64,000 nucleotides of DNA, from NCBI RefSeq assembly GCF_002934625.1, contig NZ_PTJD01000001.1:62001-126000 (forward strand), read 5' to 3'. Position numbers and translations under genes: made by a program. Below, piece after piece: positions 17,268-26,475 of the stretch. The first letter of the stretch is position 1; the number at the start of each line of letters is the position of its first letter. The notes beneath the pieces are model-generated. The model was not told where the DNA came from and did not search any database. It saw only the letters and a program-made list of their open reading frames with translations. The DNA comes from Kineococcus xinjiangensis (GTDB lineage: Bacteria; Actinomycetota; Actinomycetes; Actinomycetales; Kineococcaceae).

Positions 17268-17915
17268 GTGGAGCTCTCCGAGGCGGTGCGCCGCCGCCGC
17301 ATGGTCCGCAGCTACGACCCCTCCCGCGAGGTGGACGGCGCCTGCCTGGACCGGCTGCTGCGCGAGGCCCTGCGCGCACCGTCGGCGGGCTTCGCGCAGG
17401 GCCGGGAGTTGCTGGTGCTGCGCCGGGCGCAGGAGCGGGAGCTGTTCTGGCGGCTGACCGCCGAGCACGGCGCGCCGCCGCCGCGGGCCGGTGCGGGCGA
17501 CGGGGGCGGGCGCTGGCTGGCGGGGATGCGCACGGCGCCGGTGCTGGTGGTGGTGCTCAGCTCCCCCGCCACGTACCTGGAGCGCTACGCGGAGCCGGAC
17601 AAGGGGTGGACCGACCGCGACCCGGGGCGCTGGCCGGTGCCGTACTGGGACGTCGACGCCGGCATGGCCGCGCACCAGCTGCTGCTGTCGGCCGTGGACG
17701 CCGGGCTGGGTGCCTGCTTCTTCGGGGTGCCGTCCGGGGCGCACGCGGCGGTGAGGGAGAGCTTCGGCGTGCCGGCGGAGCGGCGGCTGGTCGGGGTGGT
17801 GAGCCTGGGGCACCCGGCGCCGGACCGGCGCTCCCCGTCGTTGCGGCGGGGGCGGCGCCCGGCGGCGGAGGTCGTGCACGACGGGCGCTACGGCGGCGGG
17901 TGGCCCGCGGGCTGA
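17268..17915 (+). CDS. Nitroreductase family FMN-dependent oxidoreductase
   Basis: A 215-residue protein with the nitroreductase fold. The start VRRRRMVRSYDP is the typical FMN-binding Arg/Ser block, APSAGFAQGRELLVL follows, and the C-terminal half has MAAHQLLLSAVDAGLGACFFGVP and VGVVSLGHPAP. Such enzymes reduce nitroaromatics, quinones or other electrophiles with NAD(P)H; the natural substrate here is unknown. The GTG at 17268 fits the conserved start of the family. It stands alone, 72 bases before parC. Confidence 0.88.
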   Translation: MELSEAVRRRRMVRSYDPSREVDGACLDRLLREALRAPSAGFAQGRELLVLRRAQERELFWRLTAEHGAPPPRAGAGDGGGRWLAGMRTAPVLVVVLSSPATYLERYAEPDKGWTDRDPGRWPVPYWDVDAGMAAHQLLLSAVDAGLGACFFGVPSGAHAAVRESFGVPAERRLVGVVSLGHPAPDRRSPSLRRGRRPAAEVVHDGRYGGGWPAG

Positions 17916-17987
17916 GGGGGCTCCCCGCGCGCGGGTCCCCGGCACGCCCTGCGCACCGGCGTCGGCGGCGGCGGGCAGGATGGCCCC

Positions 17988-20504
17988 ATGGCACGTCGCA
18001 CCACCGAAGCCCCCCCGCCCCCGCCGACTCCGGAGCGCATCGTCGACATCGACGTGCAGCAGGAGATGCAGGGGGCGTTCCTGGAGTACGCCTACTCGGT
18101 CATCTACTCCCGGGCCCTGCCGGACGCCCGCGACGGCCTGAAGCCCGTCCAGCGGCGGATCCTCTACATGATGCACGACATGGGCCTGCGCCCCGACCGC
18201 GGTCACGTGAAGTCGGCGCGCGTGGTCGGCGAGGTGATGGGAAAGCTGCACCCGCACGGCGACACGGCCATCTACGACGCGCTGGTGCGCCAGGCGCAGC
18301 CGTTCACGATGCGCCTGCCGCTGGTGGACGGCCACGGCAACTTCGGCTCCCTGGACGCCGGCCCGGCCGCGCAGCGCTACACCGAGGTGCGCCCGGCCGA
18401 GGCGGCCCTGCTGATGACGACGAGCCTCGACGAGGACGTCGTCGACTTCGTGCCGAACTACGACGACCGCCTCACCGAACCGGGGGTGCTGCCGGCGGCG
18501 TTCCCCAACCTGCTCGTCAACGGGGCCAGCGGCATCGCGGTGGGCATGGCCACGAACATGCCGCCGCACAACCTCAACGAGGTCGTCGCCGCGGCGCGGC
18601 ACCTCATCGACGACCCGAAGGCCACGACGGCCGACCTGATGCGCTACGTGCCCGGTCCGGACCTGCCGACGGGCGGGCGCATCGTCGGGCTGGAGGGCAT
18701 CCGCGAGGCGTACGAGACGGGCCGCGGGACGTTCCGCACGCGGGCCACGACGCGCATCGAGAACATCACCCCTCGCCGCAAGGGGATCATCGTCACGGAG
18801 CTGCCCCTCGGGGTGGGCCCGGAGCGCCTGACCGAGAAGATCAAGGACGCGATCACCGCGAAGAAGCTGCAGGGCATCGCGGACGTCGTCGACCTCACCG
18901 ACCGCACCCGGGGCCTGCACTTCGTCATCGAGGTGAAGAACGGGTTCGTGCCCGAGGCGGTGCTGGAGCAGCTGTACCGCCTCACGCCGATGGAGGAGTC
19001 CTTCGGCATCAACAACGTCGCCCTCGTCGAGGGGCAGCCGCGGACCCTGGGGCTGCGGGAGCTGCTGCAGGTGTTCGTCGGCCACCGCATCGACGTGGTG
19101 CGGCGGCGCACGGCGTACCGGTTGCGCCGCAAGGAGGAGCGGCTGCACCTGGTCGACGGGCTGCTGGTGGCGATCCTCGACATCGACGAAGTCATCCAGA
19201 TCGTGCGCACCAGCGACGACGCCGAGGCGGCCCGGGCCCGGCTGATGCAGGTGTTCGACCTGTCCGACGTGCAGGCCCGCTACATCCTGGAGATGCAGCT
19301 GCGGCGGCTGACGAAGTTCTCCCGGCTGGAGCTGGAGAAGGAGCAGAAGGAGCTCAACCGCGAGATCGCCGCGCTGCGGGCGGTCCTGAACTCCGAGCGC
19401 AGGCTGCGCGGCCTCGTCAGCGACGAGCTGGCGCAGGTGGCCGCGGAGCACGGCACGCCCCGGCGCACGGTGCTGCTGACCTCGGACGGGCCGGCGACGG
19501 GGACGGGCGCGGCCCGCAGCGGCGCGCGGGGCGGCGCGGCGCTGGAGGTCGCCGACGACCCGTGCCTGGTGCTGCTGTCGTCGACGGGCCTGCTGGCGCG
19601 CACCGCCGGTGACGAGCCGCTGGGCAGCGAGGGCCGTCGCACGAAGCACGACCTGGTGGTCTCCACGACCCCGGCCACGGCGCGCGGCTGGGTGGGGGTG
19701 GTGACCTCCCGTGGCCGGCTGGTGCGGCTGCCGGTGCTGGATCTGCCCGCGCTGCCGCCGACGGTGGGGCGCCCCTCCTTGTCGGGCGGGGTGTCGGTGA
19801 AGGAGTTCGTCACCCTCGCCAAGGGCGAGCGGGTGCTGTGCCTGGCCACGCTGGCCGACGAGCCGGCCGGGCCGGGCCTGGCGCTGGCCACCGCGCAGGG
19901 CGTGGTGAAGCGGGTCGCGCCCGAGCCGATGGGCAACCGCGAGGAGGTCGACGTCATCGCCCTGAAGGATCGCGACGAGGTCGTCGGCGCGGTGCAGCTG
20001 ACCACGGGCGAGGAGGACCTCGTGTTCGTCAGCTCCGACGCGCAGCTGCTGCGCTTCCCCGCCGGGAGCGTGCGGCCGCAGGGCCGGGCCGCAGCGGGCA
20101 TGGCGGGCATCCGCCTCTCCCCCGGGGCGCGGGTGGTGTTCTTCGGGGCGGTCGCGCAGGACGCCCCCGGCAGCGGCGACGCGGTGGTGGTGACGGTCGC
20201 GGGTTCCTCGCAGGCGCTGGAGGGGATGCACCACGGCACCGTGAAGGTGACGCCGCTGGCGGAGTACCCGCCGAAGGGGCGCGCCACGGGCGGGGTGCGC
20301 TGCCACCGGCTGCTGCGCGGGGAGGACGGTCTGCTGCTGGCGTGGGCCGGCGCCGGTCCCGCCGAGGCCGCCACCCCCACGGGCACCGCGGCGCCGCTGC
20401 CGGAGGCCGTGGGGCGCCGCGACGGCAGCGGCGTGCCGGCGGAGAAGCCGATCGCGGCGGTGGCGGGAGCGCCGGCCCCGGCGGTGGCCCCGCCGGTGGC
20501 CTGA
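17988..20504 (+). CDS. parC: DNA topoisomerase IV subunit A
   Basis: An 838-residue type IIA topoisomerase breakage-reunion subunit. The winged-helix region has [17 protein letters not shown], the quinolone-interaction segment, with Thr93 where Ser is common. The catalytic tyrosine is Tyr131 in QRYTEVR. From about 510 a beta-pinwheel C-terminal domain follows. I see no canonical QRRGGKG GyrA box, which favours topoisomerase IV over gyrase. The matching B subunit lies about 9 kb away on the opposite strand, an arrangement also known from Streptomyces. The ATG at 17988 is the only sensible start. Confidence 0.94.
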   Translation: MARRTTEAPPPPPTPERIVDIDVQQEMQGAFLEYAYSVIYSRALPDARDGLKPVQRRILYMMHDMGLRPDRGHVKSARVVGEVMGKLHPHGDTAIYDALVRQAQPFTMRLPLVDGHGNFGSLDAGPAAQRYTEVRPAEAALLMTTSLDEDVVDFVPNYDDRLTEPGVLPAAFPNLLVNGASGIAVGMATNMPPHNLNEVVAAARHLIDDPKATTADLMRYVPGPDLPTGGRIVGLEGIREAYETGRGTFRTRATTRIENITPRRKGIIVTELPLGVGPERLTEKIKDAITAKKLQGIADVVDLTDRTRGLHFVIEVKNGFVPEAVLEQLYRLTPMEESFGINNVALVEGQPRTLGLRELLQVFVGHRIDVVRRRTAYRLRRKEERLHLVDGLLVAILDIDEVIQIVRTSDDAEAARARLMQVFDLSDVQARYILEMQLRRLTKFSRLELEKEQKELNREIAALRAVLNSERRLRGLVSDELAQVAAEHGTPRRTVLLTSDGPATGTGAARSGARGGAALEVADDPCLVLLSSTGLLARTAGDEPLGSEGRRTKHDLVVSTTPATARGWVGVVTSRGRLVRLPVLDLPALPPTVGRPSLSGGVSVKEFVTLAKGERVLCLATLADEPAGPGLALATAQGVVKRVAPEPMGNREEVDVIALKDRDEVVGAVQLTTGEEDLVFVSSDAQLLRFPAGSVRPQGRAAAGMAGIRLSPGARVVFFGAVAQDAPGSGDAVVVTVAGSSQALEGMHHGTVKVTPLAEYPPKGRATGGVRCHRLLRGEDGLLLAWAGAGPAEAATPTGTAAPLPEAVGRRDGSGVPAEKPIAAVAGAPAPAVAPPVA

Positions 20505-20516
20505 GCCGGCGGCGCC

Positions 20517-21360
20517 TCACCAGCGCAGGCGCGGGTCCTGCGCGAGGTCGCCGAGGACCGTGACGTCGACGGGGCGGCGGTCCGCGACCCGCTCCGCGGT
20601 GGGCGTGTCCATGACGTGGCTCGTCACCCGCACGATGTGGCGGCTCGCAGCGAACGCCGCCCCGGTGCCGCCGTCGGCGGGCGCGTCGACGGTGGCGAGC
20701 ACCCCTCCCGGCACACCGGTCTGCGTGCACGTTCCCCCGGGGGCCTCGCTGCCCGGGTCGGCAGCGGTGAGCCAGTCGCAGAGGTCGACGGCGGTGGAGC
20801 CGGTGCCGAGGCGGTGGGTGGCGACGAGCACTCCCGCGCCGTGCTCGGTCAGGTACGCGGTGCCCACCAGCCCTTCGCCGGCCGGCCCGGAGCCCCCCCT
20901 CCCCGGCCTCGCCACCGGCGTCGGCCCACCGCAGCAGGCTCGCCCGGCGCAGCCCGCGCTGGTCCAGCGCCTCCTCCACCCCGGTGAGGAAGCCCGCCGG
21001 CGGCGGCGCGTCGAGACCGAGGCCGTCGAGGACGGCGCGCTCTTCCGCGGCGGGCAACATCGGCGGCGGCAGCGCCGGGCTCGGGAGGGGCGCGCCCGCC
21101 GGGGGGCGCTCCGTCGTCGTGGTGCTCCCGCCCGCCGGGCCGTCCGGTCGCGGGGACGTCGGCTGCCCGGTCACGAGCGCCACCACGGCGACGGCGGCGG
21201 CCCCGACCAGTGCGGCGCCGGCCGAGCGGCGGCGCAGCGCGGTGCGGCGCAGGACCCGCACGCGCTCGTCCACGCCGGCCAGCCGCTCCTCGTGCGAGAT
21301 CCGCGGAGCGGAGGCCTCGGCCTCCGCGCGCAGCCGGGCACGCATCTCCTCCACGTTCAC
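20517..21360 (-). pseudogene. Membrane protein linked to SigE-family sigma factor, frameshifted
   Basis: A 280-residue reading frame broken once. The N-terminal part (GTG at 21360) is charged and helical, has one transmembrane segment near residues 50-66 (GAALVGAAAVAVVALVTG) and then a Pro-rich stretch. At about 20893-20899 seven G (minus strand) sit where six would keep frame. Removing one G joins it exactly to the downstream frame (EGLVGTAYLTEHGAGVLVATHRL) that runs to 20517, giving 843 coding bases. Its start overlaps the sigma-factor stop (GTGA), so it is probably the regulator or membrane partner of that factor. It could be a sequencing error, a decayed gene or a slippage-switched gene. 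Confidence 0.7.
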
Positions 21361-21860
21361 CGCTCACCTCCGATCCCCGTGCGGTCGCCCAGCACGTCGT
21401 CCACCCGCAGCTTCGCCAGCGCCTTGCTGGCCTGGCTCTTGACCGTGCCGACGCTGCACCCGAGCAGCTCGGCGACCTCCGCCTCGGGGAGGCCCTCGAC
21501 GTAGCGCAGCACCACCACGGCGCGCTGGCGGACGGGGAGGCGGCCCAGCGCCCCGGCGAGGTCGAGGCGGTCGTCGCTGGCCCGGTAGGTGTCCGGCGTC
21601 GCCTCGTCCGGGGGGTCGTCGTCCGGGTGCTCGCCCCACCACCGCCGACGCCTCGACGTCAGGAATTCGTGGACCAGGATGCGGCGCACGTACGGCTCCG
21701 GGGCCCCGTCGACGCGGTGCCACGCGATCCAGGCCCGCGCGAGCGCCGTCTGCACGAGGTCCTCGGCGAGGCCGTGGTCGCGCGTCAGCAGGTAGGCGCT
21801 GGTGTGCAGCCGTCTGCCTGCCGCCACCACGAACGCCTCGAAGTCACCCCGGTCCCGCAT
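21357..21860 (-). CDS. SigE-family RNA polymerase sigma-70 factor (ECF type)
   Basis: A 167-residue ECF-type sigma factor of the actinobacterial SigE subfamily. Region 2 is visible in FEAFVVAAGRRLHTSAYLLTRD and region 4 in LGRLPVRQRAVVVLRYVEGL followed by the helix-turn-helix VAELLGCSVGTVKSQASKAL. The ATG at 21860 follows ggaggg at a good distance. The downstream gene, coupled by GTGA, encodes a single-span membrane protein that is frameshifted here, so control of the factor may be altered. It is divergent from the unknown 374-residue protein gene, which may be a target. Confidence 0.9.
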   Translation of the reverse strand: MRDRGDFEAFVVAAGRRLHTSAYLLTRDHGLAEDLVQTALARAWIAWHRVDGAPEPYVRRILVHEFLTSRRRRWWGEHPDDDPPDEATPDTYRASDDRLDLAGALGRLPVRQRAVVVLRYVEGLPEAEVAELLGCSVGTVKSQASKALAKLRVDDVLGDRTGIGGER

Positions 21861-21930
21861 CCCGCTCCCTCCGTCATGAAGGTGTACGACCTGGGACGCT
21901 CGTGGGGTTGCCCGCGTCCGAGGAGGTTCT

Positions 21931-23055
21931 GTGTCTGATCCACTCTCGCTGGGGAACTCGCTGCAGCGCCTCGTCGCCGAGGGGCCGGAGGAGGCCTTCG
22001 ACGTCCGGCTCGTCACGGACCTGCCCCACCCGGAGGCACTGCGCCGCTGGCGGGCCGTCCGCGAGCTGGCGGCGGTCCGGTCCGAGGAGGACGAGTCCGG
22101 TGACTTCGACGACCTCCTTCCCCTCGTGGGCGGCGATGCCCTGCTCCCCGACGGGTTCGCCTTCAGGATCACCGACTACCACGACCTCGCCGGGGGGATG
22201 GCGCTGCTCGTGGAACTCATGGCGGAGGCGGGGCTCAGGGGGCGCCTGGACCTGGTGGAGCTGCCCGCGCCGCACCTCGTGGGCGCCACGTGGACGCCGC
22301 TCCTGAGCACCCGTCTGAACGTGCGCGCGCGGCACGAGGTCGAGGGGGTCGCCGTGCTGAGGACGGTGGCGGACGCGGAGTCGCTGGCGGCGGTGGCCCG
22401 GGACCTCGCCGGCCGCGCCCTGCGCTCCTGCACCGGTCGCGTCCAGGTCGGTGCCGGGTTGCCGTGGACGTGCGCTCCGGCTGATGCCGCGGACGTCGTC
22501 GAGGACGCCCTCGGGCACGGCCGGGGCTTCCGGCTGGTGACGGACGAGGAGGGGGTGCGACGGGTGCTGGAGGTCCCGCCGGACGGCCGGGTGGTGTCCA
22601 CCGTCGCCGACAGCGAGTGGCGCAGGCACCTGGCGGGGGCTCGCGAGGACCTGCTGCGCAACGCGGCGCACCTGGAGTACGGGCGCATCCGCGCCGTCGT
22701 GGGCTGGACCGCCACTCCCGTCGAGGACACGGAGCAGACGTCCTGGCCCGGGAGGCTGGCGGCCGCGGCGCCGTTCCGCGCGCTCGCCGAGACCGTCGGG
22801 GTCGCCGACGTGTTCGCGGTGCAGGTCGTGCGCGAGGAGCTGGCGGCACGCGTCGACGCGGCAGCGTGGCGGCACGTCGCCGCGGCGGGCGGGATGGTGC
22901 TGGTGGAGCACCGGGACCCCGCCGTCTGGTTCGAGGGGCCGCAGCCCGACCCGGCGGTGCTCGAGGCGGCCCGCCACGACTGGCGGACGGTGGTCGCGGA
23001 CCAGGGGACGGTCGACACCCTCGCGGCCGGTCTTCCGCGGACCGGCGGGGAGTGA
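21931..23055 (+). CDS. Unknown 374-residue soluble protein
   Basis: I do not recognise this family. The product is 374 residues, acidic, with no signal peptide, membrane segment or low-complexity tract. Its N-terminal third is helical (SLQRLVAEGPEEAFDVRLV). Later parts alternate strands and helices, with clear motifs such as FRITDYHDLAGGMALLVELM and VGWTATPVEDTEQTSWPG. The codon pattern and aggagg at 21921-21926, 4 bases before the GTG, support a real gene. It is divergent from the SigE-type sigma factor with 70 bases between starts, so shared or autoregulated promoters are likely. Function cannot be assigned. Confidence 0.75.
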   Translation: MSDPLSLGNSLQRLVAEGPEEAFDVRLVTDLPHPEALRRWRAVRELAAVRSEEDESGDFDDLLPLVGGDALLPDGFAFRITDYHDLAGGMALLVELMAEAGLRGRLDLVELPAPHLVGATWTPLLSTRLNVRARHEVEGVAVLRTVADAESLAAVARDLAGRALRSCTGRVQVGAGLPWTCAPADAADVVEDALGHGRGFRLVTDEEGVRRVLEVPPDGRVVSTVADSEWRRHLAGAREDLLRNAAHLEYGRIRAVVGWTATPVEDTEQTSWPGRLAAAAPFRALAETVGVADVFAVQVVREELAARVDAAAWRHVAAAGGMVLVEHRDPAVWFEGPQPDPAVLEAARHDWRTVVADQGTVDTLAAGLPRTGGE

Positions 23056-23095
23056 GCGCCGGGCACCGGGCGGGCGCCGCGGCGATGCCGCCGGC

Positions 23096-24703
23096 TCAGC
23101 CGGCGAGGACCAGCCGGTCGCGCCCGCCCGCCTTGGCGGCGTAGAGGGCGGCGTCGGCCGCCGCGATCAGTGAGCGGGCGTCGGCCCCGTCGGCGGGGAA
23201 GACCCCCACGCCGGCGGAGAGGGTCACGGTGATGCTGATCCCGTGGCCGGTGGCACCCGGGAGGCTCCCCGACTCCGGCGAGCGGCACGGGAGGGGAACG
23301 GGAACCGGACGGGTGCTGCAGCCGGCCCGCAGCTCCTCCGCCCGCCGCAGTGCGGTGTCGCGGTCCGCGGCGTCGAGGAGCACGACGAACTCCTCCCCGC
23401 CGTAGCGGGCCACGGTGTCCCCGTCGCGGGTGCCGGCCCGCAGGGACTGCGCGACCGCGCACAGCACCTCGTCGCCGGTCTGGTGGCCGTGGGTGTCGTT
23501 GACGGACTTGAAGTGGTCCACGTCGAGGATGACCAGCGCCACGGGCCGCCGCTCGGCCAGGGTGGTCTCCAGCACGCTCATCAGGTGGCGGCGGTTGTGC
23601 AGGCCGGTCAGGGCGTCACGGATCGCGTCCTCGCTGAGGCGCTCCTGCAGGGCCTGGATGGTGCTCAGCTGCTCCCGCAGGCGCCGGTCGGCCACCACGG
23701 ACTCGCTGACGTCCCGGGCGGTGACGACCCGCGCCAGCACGGCGCCGCGGGAGTCCTGCTGCAGGCGGCAGCGCACGTCGAGGTGCAGGCCCTCGGCGGC
23801 CTCCAGGGTCTGCTGCCCCTCCCCCGCGGCCAGGGTGCGCAGGCGGGGGTCGGTCAGCACCGCCTCGGCGGGCAGGCCCAGCACCCCGGCGGGCAGCGCG
23901 GGCTCCAGGCGCCTCAGCAGGGTGTCGGCGGCCGGGTTGGCGTCCACGAGGCGGCCGCAGTGGTCGAGGACCAGCACGGCGTCCTCGAGGGCCTCCACGA
24001 TCTGCGAGCGCGCCAGGGGCACCACCCGGCGCCGGGCCTGCCGGGCGATGACGTAGGCGAAGAGGAGGGCCGTGACGAGGAAGAAGAAGGGCGTGCCGTC
24101 GACGCCGCGCAGGTCGGCGGGGAGGCTCAGCGCCACGACGTTCAGCGGGACCGGCAGCAGCGTGGCGAGGATCGAGAAGCCGATCGGCTTGCGGAACACC
24201 CACGAGGCGCGCCACCACGCCCGCGCCAGCCGGCCGAGCCCCACGAGGAAGAGGCCGTAGCAGTAGGCGGCGTGCACCCAGAACAGCGGCCCGAACTCCC
24301 ACGCCGACGCGGCGTCGGGGCCGCTCGGCACGAGGAACGCGCGGTGCCAGGGGTTCGTGGCCACGAGGGCGAGGATCACCGCGGGGGCGGCGGCGAAGCG
24401 CGTGACGGTGGTGCGGGTGGGCCGCCACGTCGGCTCCGCCACCGACCAGGCCACGCAGACCAGCGCCGCCATGGCGGCGTTGATCGCGGTGTACTGGACC
24501 ACGTGGAGGACGGCCTCGACGGCGGGCGAGGCCGCGAGGCGGGCGAGGCCGTCGCTCGCGGTCCACAGGCCGATCGCGGTGAGGGCCGCCGTCAGCGACC
24601 CTGCGGTGCGGATGCGGCGGCGCCCCCGCCACGCCCAGGTGGCGGTGAGCACAGCCACGGCGGTCGCGACGGAGAACGCGGCGGCGATCGCTGTGCCCGT
24701 CAC
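23096..24703 (-). CDS. 7TM-PAS-GGDEF diguanylate cyclase, paralogue 1
   Basis: A 535-residue membrane protein. Residues 1-225 hold seven hydrophobic helices like the N-terminal 7TM sensor of some histidine kinases; about 235-350 is a PAS-like domain (EALEDAVLVLDHCGRLVDANPAA is its core); a short coiled coil leads to a GGDEF domain from about 365. The active-site motif is GGEEF and the inhibitory site RDGD lies five residues upstream, so c-di-GMP synthesis with product inhibition is expected. Unlike its paralogues it has an extra loop after the active site (near SPESGSLPGATG). The GTG start follows aggaggtgg. A FliA-like promoter sits 46 bases upstream. Confidence 0.92.
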   Translation of the reverse strand: MTGTAIAAAFSVATAVAVLTATWAWRGRRRIRTAGSLTAALTAIGLWTASDGLARLAASPAVEAVLHVVQYTAINAAMAALVCVAWSVAEPTWRPTRTTVTRFAAAPAVILALVATNPWHRAFLVPSGPDAASAWEFGPLFWVHAAYCYGLFLVGLGRLARAWWRASWVFRKPIGFSILATLLPVPLNVVALSLPADLRGVDGTPFFFLVTALLFAYVIARQARRRVVPLARSQIVEALEDAVLVLDHCGRLVDANPAADTLLRRLEPALPAGVLGLPAEAVLTDPRLRTLAAGEGQQTLEAAEGLHLDVRCRLQQDSRGAVLARVVTARDVSESVVADRRLREQLSTIQALQERLSEDAIRDALTGLHNRRHLMSVLETTLAERRPVALVILDVDHFKSVNDTHGHQTGDEVLCAVAQSLRAGTRDGDTVARYGGEEFVVLLDAADRDTALRRAEELRAGCSTRPVPVPLPCRSPESGSLPGATGHGISITVTLSAGVGVFPADGADARSLIAAADAALYAAKAGGRDRLVLAG

Positions 24704-24748
24704 GTCTCCACCTCCTGCGGCGCCCTCGGTCCGGACGCCCTGCTCAAT

Positions 24749-24777
24749 TCATCGGTACGTTCGGGCGCTTGCCTGAG
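24749..24777 (-). promoter_or_regulatory. FliA-like promoter of diguanylate cyclase 1
   Basis: On the minus strand CTCA (24777-24774) is followed after 17 bases by ACCGATGA (24756-24749). This resembles FliA (sigma-28) promoters of motile actinomycetes, CTCA then GCCGA-type -10. The same element, spacing and distance occur before the other two paralogues. Transcription would start about 40 bases before the GTG. Confidence 0.55.
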
Positions 24778-24806
24778 CGGGCCGCCGCGGGCGCCGCCGG
24801 ACGGGC

Positions 24807-26381
24807 TCAGGAGGTGGCGCAGACCACGCGGTTGCGGCCGCCGGCCTTGGCGGCGTACAGCGCGGCGTCCGCGGCGGCCACCAGGGCGCGCGCGTCGGCG
24901 CCGTCGGCGGGGTGGACGGCCACCCCGGCGGAGATCGTCACGGACAGCGTGCGCGGGTCCTCGCCCACGATGATCGGGACCTTCGTCGCCTGGCAGCGGG
25001 CGCGGATCTGCTCGGCCCGCCGCATGGTGGCCTCCACCCCGGCGCCGGGCAGCAGCACGACGAACTCCTCCCCGCCGTAGCGGGCGACGGTGTCGCCCTC
25101 GCGGGTGCCCTCCAGCAGCGAGTGCGCCACGGCGACGAGCACGTCGTCGCCGGTCTGGTGGCCGTGGGTGTCGTTGACGGACTTGAAGTGGTCCACGTCG
25201 AGGATCACCAGGCCCACCTGGTCGCCCGTGGCCAGCACGGCGTCCAGCACGGCCATCAGGTGCCGGCGGTTGTGCAGCCCCGTCAGCGGGTCGCGGATCG
25301 CGTCCTCCTGCAGGCGCTCCTGCAGGTCCTGGATGGTGCTGAGCTGCTCGCGCAGCCTGCGGTCGGCCAGAACGAGGTCGCTGACGTCGCGGGCGGTGAC
25401 GACGCGCGCCAGCAGGTGCCCGCGGTCGTCCAGGTGGACGCGGGAGCGCAGGTCCATGTGCAGGCCCCGGGCGAGTTCGAGGGTGCGCTGGCAGTTGTCC
25501 TCCAGCAGCGGCCGCACGGCCTCGTGGTGGAAGATCTCGTCCGCCGAGAGCCCGACGATCTCCTCGGGCAGGTCCTTGCGCAGACCCCTCACCAGGCTGC
25601 GCGCGGCGGTGTTGGCGTCCACCAGGCGGCCGGAGTGGTCGATGACGAGGACCGCGTCCTCGAGGGTGTCCACGACCTGCGAGCGGGCCACCGGCACGAC
25701 CTGCAGCAGGCCCTGGCGGAAGAGGGCCCGTGCCATCAGCGCGCCGGTGAAGACGAAGAAGACGGGCGTGTAGTCGACGCCGTGGAAGATGACCCGCTGG
25801 CTCAGCGTCACGGCGTTGAGGCCGGTGGGCAGCAGCGTCGCGAGGATGATGCTGCCGATCTGCTTCCGGAAGATCGACGACGCCCGCCACCACTCACGGC
25901 CCAGCCGGACGAGGATGTAGCCGAGCAGCGCGTAGGAGTACGCCGTGTGGGCCCAGAAGGCCGGACCGAACTCGACCTCGGGGTAGACGCCGGTGGGCGC
26001 GATCGCGCGGAAGAACTGCCCGTGGAGCGGGTTGGTCGCCGCGACCAGCGTGACGAGGACCGGCACGATCGACAGGCCGACCACAGTGCGGCGGCGCGGC
26101 CGCCACGCGGGGTCGACCACCGCCCAGCTCAGCATGACCGTGGCGGCGATCATCACGTGCTTGGCGGGGTAGGCGAGGACGACGAGGGCCTGCTCGAGGA
26201 CCGGCGGCATGCCGGCGTGGAGGACGCCGGCGCTGGCGGCCCACGTGGCGGCGCCGCTCAGGAGCACCGCGAGCGCGGTGGCGGCGGGGGTGACGTCCCG
26301 GCGGCGCCACGATCCGAACGCGGTGCCGACGCAGATGAGCGCTGCGGCGAGGAAGACGGCGACGACTACTCCGGTGGTCAC
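24807..26381 (-). CDS. 7TM-PAS-GGDEF diguanylate cyclase, paralogue 2
   Basis: A 524-residue protein with the same layout as its neighbours: seven-helix membrane sensor to about residue 225, PAS-like domain to about 350 (DTLEDAVLVIDHSGRLVDAN), then coiled coil and GGDEF. The catalytic motif is GGEEF and the I-site is REGD, five residues upstream. The segment FFRAIAPTGVYPEVEFGPAFW in the membrane part differs from the other copies and may reflect a different signal. The GTG at 26381 follows gaggaggaacc. It has its own FliA-like promoter, so the three copies are probably expressed together but not as one strict operon. Confidence 0.92.
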   Translation of the reverse strand: MTTGVVVAVFLAAALICVGTAFGSWRRRDVTPAATALAVLLSGAATWAASAGVLHAGMPPVLEQALVVLAYPAKHVMIAATVMLSWAVVDPAWRPRRRTVVGLSIVPVLVTLVAATNPLHGQFFRAIAPTGVYPEVEFGPAFWAHTAYSYALLGYILVRLGREWWRASSIFRKQIGSIILATLLPTGLNAVTLSQRVIFHGVDYTPVFFVFTGALMARALFRQGLLQVVPVARSQVVDTLEDAVLVIDHSGRLVDANTAARSLVRGLRKDLPEEIVGLSADEIFHHEAVRPLLEDNCQRTLELARGLHMDLRSRVHLDDRGHLLARVVTARDVSDLVLADRRLREQLSTIQDLQERLQEDAIRDPLTGLHNRRHLMAVLDAVLATGDQVGLVILDVDHFKSVNDTHGHQTGDDVLVAVAHSLLEGTREGDTVARYGGEEFVVLLPGAGVEATMRRAEQIRARCQATKVPIIVGEDPRTLSVTISAGVAVHPADGADARALVAAADAALYAAKAGGRNRVVCATS

Positions 26382-26430
26382 CGGTTCCTCCTCGTGGCAC
26401 GGGGCCCGCGGACGCGGGCTGCTCCCTGTC

Positions 26431-26459
26431 TCATCGGCAGCCGCGGGACGGAGCCTGAG
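26431..26459 (-). promoter_or_regulatory. FliA-like promoter of diguanylate cyclase 2
   Basis: CTCA (26459-26456) is followed after exactly 17 bases by GCCGATGA (26438-26431) on the minus strand, the best match of the three. The -10 end is 50 bases before the GTG start. Confidence 0.6.
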
Positions 26460-26475
26460 CGGATGGCGGCGTTCG

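Noticed and set aside
17031-20306. A 1091-residue minus-strand open frame across parC
   Set aside because: It is the shadow of parC and shows no recognisable domain.
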